Assembly: GCA_031259095.1 (NCBI GenBank)
Contig: JAIRLW010000479.1
Location: 1 to 7,183, forward strand
Reading direction: 5' to 3'
From: Planctomycetaceae bacterium
Lineage (GTDB): Bacteria > Planctomycetota > Planctomycetia > Pirellulales > Thermoguttaceae
Length of the DNA: 7,183 nt
Below the pieces are notes generated by a model. The model searched no databases, had not been told where the DNA came from, and was given only the letters and a program-made list of their open reading frames with translations. Of the stretch, positions 1 through 4,292 are shown piece by piece (the stretch's first letter is position 1; each line of letters starts with the position of its first letter). Both the position numbers and the translations under genes were made by a program.

Positions 1-90
1 CTCCAGATAGCCCCCCCCCCCTATCTTAACAGAAAACTTTTTAACCGCATCGGATTTTTTCGACAACACATTCTTCATTAACTTTTTCAT
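1..90 (-). CDS. 5' end of an unidentified gene (partial, runs off the left edge)
   Basis: Reading the minus strand from the ATG at 90-88 gives 30 open codons to the window edge, beginning MKKLMKNVLSKKSDAVKKFS and ending in a glycine run followed by YLE. The start is well supported by an AAGGAG site seven bases upstream. The visible N-terminus is very lysine-rich and has no hydrophobic stretch, so it does not look like a signal peptide or membrane anchor. The glycine run is encoded by an uninterrupted 11-base G tract. Gaining or losing one base would change the downstream frame, and all three versions stay open to the edge, so the true frame after residue 23 cannot be settled here. I do not recognise the family. 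The gene diverges from the transglutaminase gene to its right. Confidence 0.6.
   Translation of the reverse strand, partial: MKKLMKNVLSKKSDAVKKFSVKIGGGGYLE
11..21. repeat. C11/G11 homopolymer within coding sequence
   Basis: Eleven consecutive C on the plus strand (G on the coding minus strand) fall at codons 24-27 of the left-edge gene. Runs of this length are prone to slipped-strand mispairing and also to sequencing error. Confidence 0.95.
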
Positions 91-97
91 AGTCAAT

Positions 98-103
98 CTC
101 CTT
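98..103 (-). promoter_or_regulatory. Shine-Dalgarno site of the left-edge gene
   Basis: AAGGAG on the minus strand lies seven bases before the ATG at 90-88, an ideal spacing. It is the only strong Shine-Dalgarno sequence in the window, since neither large plus-strand gene has one. This makes the partial gene more credible. Confidence 0.75.
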
Positions 104-282
104 AAATACTTAGTGTAAACGTCAAAAACTTAACATTGATTCAGAATATCACAACTCAATCCGTTTTTATCGTTGAAATATTCCGTTGATATCTCATCGG
201 ATAACTTCCTGAAATATCGTGTTCGAAAATAATACAGAGCAATCAGCGTGCCAATGTGAAAATAAAAAAGAAACAACAGAAT

Positions 283-315
283 AAATTCAATCGAAATTTC
301 CTCAAGATTGAATTT
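283..315. repeat. Perfect 10-bp inverted repeat
   Basis: AAATTCAATC at 283-292 is the exact reverse complement of GATTGAATTT at 306-315, with a 13-base loop. The stem is AT-rich and no clean T-run follows on either strand, so it is not a standard intrinsic terminator. It could be a protein-binding site or chance in AT-rich DNA. Confidence 0.5.
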
Positions 316-359
316 TGTATCTCGTTGAAAAATAAAGGTTTACAGATTTTTTTCGTCCC

Positions 360-373
360 TGAAAAATTTTTCA
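360..373. repeat. 14-bp perfect palindrome
   Basis: TGAAAAATTTTTCA is perfectly self-complementary. Its A/T tract core could be a bent-DNA or operator-like site. AT-rich composition makes chance occurrence quite possible. Confidence 0.4.
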
Positions 374-433
374 AAAAAACAGAAAAATAAAGAAAAACAG
401 TTGCGGAATTTCAGTAATGAGAAACGCCAAACC

Positions 434-547
434 ATGATATTGGGTCGCTCAACTATCATATATGACGGAGAACAACCATATATGGTCGTGAAATATCACG
501 GAGAACCTTTAAAAATTACAGAATTATTTGTCCCAATTTGTCCCTAA
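434..547 (+). CDS. Doubtful small ORF or gene remnant (37 codons)
   Basis: An ATG at 434 opens a 37-codon frame ending at TAA 545-547. The same frame is open upstream to about 329, with a possible TTG start at 401. The peptide is protein-like in the middle, with two related 11-residue blocks in tandem: IIYDGEQPYMV and VKYHGEPLKIT. The underlying DNA shares ACGGAGAAC at 465-473 and 498-506, 33 bases apart and therefore in frame. It has no Shine-Dalgarno site and no recognised domain, and its end runs into repeat-like GTCCC sequence. It may be a decayed gene, a mobile repeat that happens to be open, or a real micro-protein. Confidence 0.2.
   Translation: MILGRSTIIYDGEQPYMVVKYHGEPLKITELFVPICP
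456..500. repeat. Cluster of three palindromic sites
   Basis: TCATATATGA (456-465) and ACCATATATGGT (475-486) are perfect palindromes sharing a CATATATG core, with centres exactly 20 bp apart. A third site, CGTGA-AATA-TCACG (487-500), follows directly. Two like palindromes on the same helix face resemble a paired operator, but the region is also part of the doubtful 434-547 frame. Confidence 0.45.
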
Positions 548-553
548 AATTGG
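533..553. repeat. Hairpin CCAATTT / AAATTGG
   Basis: CCAATTT at 533-539 pairs with AAATTGG at 547-553 around a 7-base loop containing GTCCC. The stem overlaps the stop codon of the doubtful small ORF. No T-run follows, so it is a weak terminator candidate at best. Confidence 0.35.
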
Positions 554-556
554 AGA

Positions 557-592
557 GATAGGGATGATAGAGACAAGGGGGACAGTAGGGAC
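557..592. repeat. 9-base tandem repeat, four imperfect units
   Basis: Four consecutive 9-mers are visible: GATAGGGAT, GATAGAGAC, AAGGGGGAC and AGTAGGGAC. On the minus strand they read as GTCCCT-type units. The related strings TTTGTCCC at 527-534 and 537-544 lie just upstream. This looks like a degenerate minisatellite in non-coding DNA. Confidence 0.6.
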
Positions 593-662
593 GGGATCGC
601 GAAAACAATATTCCTAACCACAAATCACCAATTCCGAAACGATCAGAAAATTATTGAGACTC

Positions 663-691
663 TTGAAAACAACGATATTCTTTACTATGAT
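663..691 (+). promoter_or_regulatory. Sigma70-like promoter for the transglutaminase-like gene
   Basis: TTGAAA at 663-668 and TATGAT at 686-691 each match five of six consensus bases and are separated by the optimal 17 bases. Transcription would begin near 698, giving a leader of about 20 bases before the TTG start at 720. This supports the early start over the internal ATG at 792. It is a sequence prediction only. Confidence 0.5.
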
Positions 692-719
692 AGTTTTCTT
701 CTGATCTCATTAGTAATAG

Positions 720-3700
720 TTGAAAGATCAGATTGCGTTAAAATCATCAATCTCGAATTATCAATCTTCAATCCAACATCTTCAATTACCTATGCGTCCT
801 TCTTACGGTATTGCGATTACATTAGGTTTGATTACTTGCCTTTCCTCGTTCATGTTAGGGCTTGGGCAAAATGAATTGATTTTGCCAATGCTCATGTTTA
901 TTGCAGCGGTTGCCAGTTTTTATCTCACGGATTATCGGCGAATCATTCGTCTTGGAGACTGGACAGTCAATGTGTTGGTGTTGATTATTGTTTTCTGCAC
1001 CTTCGGAGAAATAATCCGAAATTGGGGCGAAGACCTCGCATTTTCAATTGCCCGCGTTTTGGTTTTTGTCGAAATGGTTCTCCTCTTTCGTGAAAAAGCA
1101 ACCCGATTTTGTTGGCAAATTTTACTCATCTCCCTACTTCAAGTTGTGGTCGCTACCGTTATGCAACAAAGTATTCTTTTTGCGTTTTTGCTGATTGTGT
1201 ACGTCTTTATAGGACTTTGCGCGTTTGTCCTCATCTTTTTGCAAAAGGAAAATCAGTATTTTCGTTCTCATTCATTTGTCGGAACTTTTTTTGATACCTT
1301 GCGTGCGGAAATGGCCGCGCGTCAGGATCACGGTAAACTTGTTCGGATTGCTCTTATTACGTTAATCACGGGACCGTTGTCGATTGTTTTTTCGTTCTCC
1401 AATTCAAAAAACCATCAACCGTTGTCTGATTCCAAAGAAAACGAAGATCGGAAAACATCGCCGCGCGAAATTTTGCGTTCACTTTTTGCGGTGTTCCCGC
1501 CCGAACAGAACACCAACCGCAGCGGAATTTGGGAAACGATTAGCGAACCGGTTCCAGAACAGGAACGTCTCACCGTCAAACCGGACACGCCAAAGGAATT
1601 AGTTCCGGCGCCGGAATCGGTTTCGCGGTTTGCACGCCGGAAAAAAAACGCGGAGCGTCAACGTTTTCCACTTCTCGCGGAATCTTCCGGTTTTTCCGGC
1701 GGAACAATGAGTACCAACATTTTGGAAAACGGACGGCGTGAATTATTGCCCCATCTTCTTCGCGGAACACTTTTTGCATTATTGTTTGCGGTAATCATTT
1801 TTTGTCTCATTCCGCGTTTCGGACGAACCGAGTTTGGAGGTTTTACGTTCAAATTCAGACATGATCAATGGACAAAACCGTTTCGTCAACCGGTTGGAAC
1901 GGTTGGTTTTCGTGATGAAATCCGGCTTGGTTCACTTGGAACGGTGTTGCCTTATCACCGTGAAGTCATGTCTGTCCGGTTCATGAAAATCACCGACCAA
2001 CGGATTCCGGTAACCGACGCGGCGGAGTCGGAAATTCCTTATGATGAAATTGTCGGCGCAAGACTTTATTTTCGGGGAATTGCTCTGGATACTTACGCCG
2101 ATGGAACGTGGAAACCGCGCAAAATCTCAAACAATTTTGTGAATCCATTACCGGAAAATTATTCAAATCGTTTGCACTATTTAAACCGCTTAAATCATAC
2201 GGAACGCTCGGAACGTTCAAATAATTCGGACAATTTAGAGAACGTTGATAATTCCGGTAACAATTCTGAAAATGATTCCGAATCGGAAAACAATTCTGAG
2301 AATAATTCCAACGAATCTAATAATTCTTCTTTGCCGACTCCTGATTTTTCGTCATTTTACGTTCGAACTCCGGGCAGGGCAGTTCGTTCCGGTGAGACCC
2401 AATGGTTATTTTTTGAGGACAATTCTGATTTGGTCAGTTTACATCTTATGATTCAGCCGTTGGATTCGACCGTTTTTTTTGCTCCGTGGCCTTTCTTTTG
2501 CCGTCGTGAATCGGGAATGTCGCCGCTTCGGTCTTTTGGCGATCATGTTGAGGAACGTCGCCCTCATTCACGGGAAGTTCCGATGACAATTTATTCAACG
2601 GCATTCAAACATGGAACACAACTTTCAATTATTCCGTGTCAGGAACAGTTTGACCGTAACGATATTCTCCAGATTCCCGAACATGGGTTGGACTCCTTAA
2701 AATCTTTGGCAAAAAAATGGGACGCGGAATCGCGGCTTCCCAAAGAAAACATTATGGCACGGGCGATCTACATGGAACGTCAGTTTCTTGAATCGGATTA
2801 TTTCAAATATAAATTAGGCGGAACGGTACGTGATTACAATCTTGATCCTCTTGAAGATTTTATTGTTAAGAATCCGACGGGACATTGTGAATATTTTGCC
2901 GGTGCGTTGGCGTTGATGCTTCGGAGTGTTGGGATTGGTTCGCGGGTTATTGTCGGATTTAAGACTCATGCAGTGTCATCGGGAATGCTGGTGATTCGTC
3001 AATCGGATGCTCATGCTTGGGTGGACGTTCATCTTCCGCCGGAGTCGATTTCGAGGCGTACAACCGGTTCTTATGCGGATTGGTGGACTTACGGCGGTTG
3101 GATGCGACTTGATCCGTCGCCAACCGCAGAACCGGCAACGTTAATAAAAACTGTTTCCTTTAGTCTAACAGACATCAACGAATGGATTCAAACGATGTGG
3201 GGTGAATTTGTTCTGAATATGAACACCGCCAAACAATCACAATGGATTTATCAACCGATTCGATCTGTGTTTCATTTTATTGTGTATCGGGTATTTAATC
3301 TTGAATTTTGGAAAGACTTGATAACGGAAACGGTTCGTACTTATAGAACGTTATTTTTTTCGGGCGTTCAATGGCGTTGGCGTGATTGGGGGAGTATTTT
3401 TGTTTTTGTTACATTTTTTGCTTTTTTATCATTTCTGTTGTGGCGTTGTTTCCGATGGTTATTGCCGCGTTTTTCCCGGGTATCGGCTGGAGGTTGGCGG
3501 CGCAGGGCGACCATTGATTTTTATATTCGTATGGAACGATTACTGAGCCGGGTTGGACGTGAACGCCGTCCCGAAGAAACTCCGCTTGAATTTATCCGAC
3601 GCACCAATTTTGTTGCGGAAACGCTTCCGGTCGTGGACGCTTATTATCGTGTACGGTTTGGCGCGGCGGAATTAACCGATGAAGAACTCCGCAACGTCCG

Positions 3701-3758
3701 TGAACGGCTCGACCAACTCGAAAAGAAAATTACCGAAACTAAATCCATGAAACCATGA
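720..3758 (+). CDS. TgpA-like transglutaminase-domain membrane protein (DUF3488-TGase-DUF4129)
   Basis: A polytopic membrane protein of 1012 residues with an extracytoplasmic transglutaminase-like cysteine hydrolase domain. About six hydrophobic segments (near 30-48, 52-70, 81-98, 105-123, 131-147, 150-174; possibly also 207-226) form the DUF3488/TgpA N-terminal region. Another segment at 345-365 is followed by LIPRFG and GFRDEIRLGSLG, typical of the family. The catalytic triad is visible: Cys723 in GHCEYFAGA, His765 in DAHAWVDV and Asp798 in RLDPSP. A last membrane segment (about 888-909) leads to a cytoplasmic DUF4129-like tail with ETPLEFIRR and YYRVRFG. Pseudomonas TgpA is about 670 residues. 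The extra length here is a charged loop (about 227-340) and an Asn/Ser-rich linker (500-537). The start is TTG. Three stop codons (TAG TAA TAG) lie immediately upstream in frame, so it cannot be longer; ATG at 792 is the alternative. The substrate is unknown, and the MoxR and DUF58 genes that often accompany this family are absent here. Confidence 0.9.
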   Translation: MKDQIALKSSISNYQSSIQHLQLPMRPSYGIAITLGLITCLSSFMLGLGQNELILPMLMFIAAVASFYLTDYRRIIRLGDWTVNVLVLIIVFCTFGEIIRNWGEDLAFSIARVLVFVEMVLLFREKATRFCWQILLISLLQVVVATVMQQSILFAFLLIVYVFIGLCAFVLIFLQKENQYFRSHSFVGTFFDTLRAEMAARQDHGKLVRIALITLITGPLSIVFSFSNSKNHQPLSDSKENEDRKTSPREILRSLFAVFPPEQNTNRSGIWETISEPVPEQERLTVKPDTPKELVPAPESVSRFARRKKNAERQRFPLLAESSGFSGGTMSTNILENGRRELLPHLLRGTLFALLFAVIIFCLIPRFGRTEFGGFTFKFRHDQWTKPFRQPVGTVGFRDEIRLGSLGTVLPYHREVMSVRFMKITDQRIPVTDAAESEIPYDEIVGARLYFRGIALDTYADGTWKPRKISNNFVNPLPENYSNRLHYLNRLNHTERSERSNNSDNLENVDNSGNNSENDSESENNSENNSNESNNSSLPTPDFSSFYVRTPGRAVRSGETQWLFFEDNSDLVSLHLMIQPLDSTVFFAPWPFFCRRESGMSPLRSFGDHVEERRPHSREVPMTIYSTAFKHGTQLSIIPCQEQFDRNDILQIPEHGLDSLKSLAKKWDAESRLPKENIMARAIYMERQFLESDYFKYKLGGTVRDYNLDPLEDFIVKNPTGHCEYFAGALALMLRSVGIGSRVIVGFKTHAVSSGMLVIRQSDAHAWVDVHLPPESISRRTTGSYADWWTYGGWMRLDPSPTAEPATLIKTVSFSLTDINEWIQTMWGEFVLNMNTAKQSQWIYQPIRSVFHFIVYRVFNLEFWKDLITETVRTYRTLFFSGVQWRWRDWGSIFVFVTFFAFLSFLLWRCFRWLLPRFSRVSAGGWRRRATIDFYIRMERLLSRVGRERRPEETPLEFIRRTNFVAETLPVVDAYYRVRFGAAELTDEELRNVRERLDQLEKKITETKSMKP
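2217..2330 (+). repeat. Low-complexity Asn/Ser/Glu/Asp-coding insert in the transglutaminase-like gene
   Basis: Codons 500-537 encode 15 Asn, 11 Ser, 6 Glu and 3 Asp among 38 residues. The DNA is a mosaic of AATTCNGA-like words, suggesting growth by slippage or short duplication. It lies between the conserved FRGIALDTYADGTW block and the region leading to the catalytic domain, so it is probably a flexible extracytoplasmic linker. Confidence 0.85.
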
Positions 3759-3824
3759 TCATCAGGCGAAACTTCCAACAATACGTTTTTTAATATATCA
3801 GCGGAATTTTTATTTTTTATATTA

Positions 3825-3908
3825 GCCCCGAAAGGGGCGTCAGGATTATAGCCTACCCCAACGGGGTAGGGTTAATTTTCCCCCGCCAACTCAACGCCCT
3901 GAAAGGGC
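3825..3908 (+). repeat. Three-hairpin repeat unit, forward copy
   Basis: In order: GCCCC-GAAA-GGGGC (3825-3838), spacer GTCAGGATTATAG (3839-3851), CCTACCCC-AAC-GGGGTAGG (3852-3870), about 25 bases, then GCCC-TGAAA-GGGC (3896-3908). The first loop is a GNRA-type tetraloop if transcribed. A second forward copy begins at 7108. Confidence 0.85.
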
Positions 3909-3950
3909 AACAGGAAAATAATTAAATGACGAATCGTTTATAATCTTGCC

Positions 3951-4031
3951 GCCCTTTCAGGGCTTCGGTTGGTGATGGTACTTGAACCTACCCCGTTGGG
4001 GCAGGCTATAATCTTGTTGCCCCTTCAGGGC
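3951..4031 (-). repeat. Three-hairpin repeat unit, inverted copy
   Basis: This is the reverse complement of the forward unit: GCCC-TTTCA-GGGC (3951-3963), CCTACCCC-GTT-GGGGCAGG (3987-4005, one A/C mismatch in the stem), CTATAATCTTGTT (4006-4018) and GCCC-CTTCA-GGGC (4019-4031). The words TATAATCTTG also occur just left of 3951, so the conserved AGATTATA tail follows this hairpin too. Confidence 0.8.
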
Positions 4032-4210
4032 AAATACTTTTTTAACCTCAAACAATAATTCCACTGATATATTACTATGTTTTTAATCAAAATTATTTGT
4101 TTCAATTTATTCCTAAAATCTTTTAGGTCATTAAAATTGGGTCGAAGGGATGCTAATTGTAACTGTCTATTTTTATAATTGTTTTCGTAGTGATAAGAGA
4201 TATTTTTCAT

Positions 4211-4223
4211 GCCCTTTCAGGAC
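4211..4223 (-). repeat. Isolated degenerate half-hairpin copy
   Basis: GCCCTTTCAGGAC differs by one base from the GCCCTTTCAGGGC hairpin at 3951-3963, and the change breaks one stem pair. It stands alone, 70 bases upstream of the next gene, and looks like a solo relic of the repeat family. Confidence 0.6.
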
Positions 4224-4245
4224 TAACATGACGATTTCACAATAC

Positions 4246-4274
4246 TTGAACAAAAAATTAAAATAGACAATTAT
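4246..4274 (+). promoter_or_regulatory. Possible sigma70-like promoter for the TPR-like gene
   Basis: TTGAAC at 4246-4251 (four of six consensus positions) and AATTAT at 4269-4274 (four of six) are 17 bases apart. The second box ends 18 bases before the ATG. The layout mirrors the promoter at 663-691, with a very short leader. The -10 box is weak and the DNA is AT-rich, so chance is possible. Confidence 0.35.
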
Positions 4275-4292
4275 CTGAACACTTATTGCGGA

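Larger units (their letters stand above)
104..719. other. AT-rich intergenic spacer between divergent genes
   Basis: This 616-base stretch separates the minus-strand gene at the left edge from the transglutaminase-like gene. I see no convincing long gene in it. It holds a 10-bp inverted repeat, several perfect palindromes, one doubtful 37-codon frame, a 9-base tandem repeat and a sigma70-like promoter near its right end, each listed separately. No tRNA or recognisable riboswitch is visible. Confidence 0.8.
3791..4074. mobile_element. MITE-like palindromic element with 18-bp terminal inverted repeats
   Basis: TAATATATCAGCGGAATT at 3791-3808 is matched at 17 of 18 positions by the reverse complement of 4057-4074. 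Between these ends are two head-to-head hairpin units, 3825-3908 forward and 3951-4031 reverse. Their mirror centre lies near 3933, where a small ACGA-A-TCGT palindrome sits. Imperfect TA[C/T]GTTTTT copies flank the element at 3782-3790 and 4076-4084 and could be a target duplication, although they are T-rich. There is no transposase gene, so movement would need one acting in trans, as for REP/REPIN or MITE sequences. Calling it mobile is inference; the symmetry is directly visible. Confidence 0.6.
3759..4292. other. Intergenic spacer rich in hairpin repeats
   Basis: This 534-base spacer separates the two large genes. Its left half is an inverted-repeat element of GC-rich hairpins (3791-4074). 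The right half is AT-rich, with one isolated half-hairpin at 4211-4223 and a promoter-like sequence before the next gene. No credible gene is present. The hairpin closest to the upstream stop codon is followed by GTCAGG rather than a T-run, so I see no standard terminator for the transglutaminase-like gene. Confidence 0.8.

Noticed and set aside
3825..3838. Rho-independent terminator of the transglutaminase-like gene
   Set aside because: The GC-rich hairpin is followed by GTCAGG rather than a T-run, and the same hairpin recurs elsewhere as part of a repeat unit.
4025..4210. Minus-strand 61-codon frame in the spacer
   Set aside because: It begins directly at a relic repeat hairpin and runs into the inverted-repeat element. 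It has no well-spaced Shine-Dalgarno site, no recognisable domain and an AT-driven composition.
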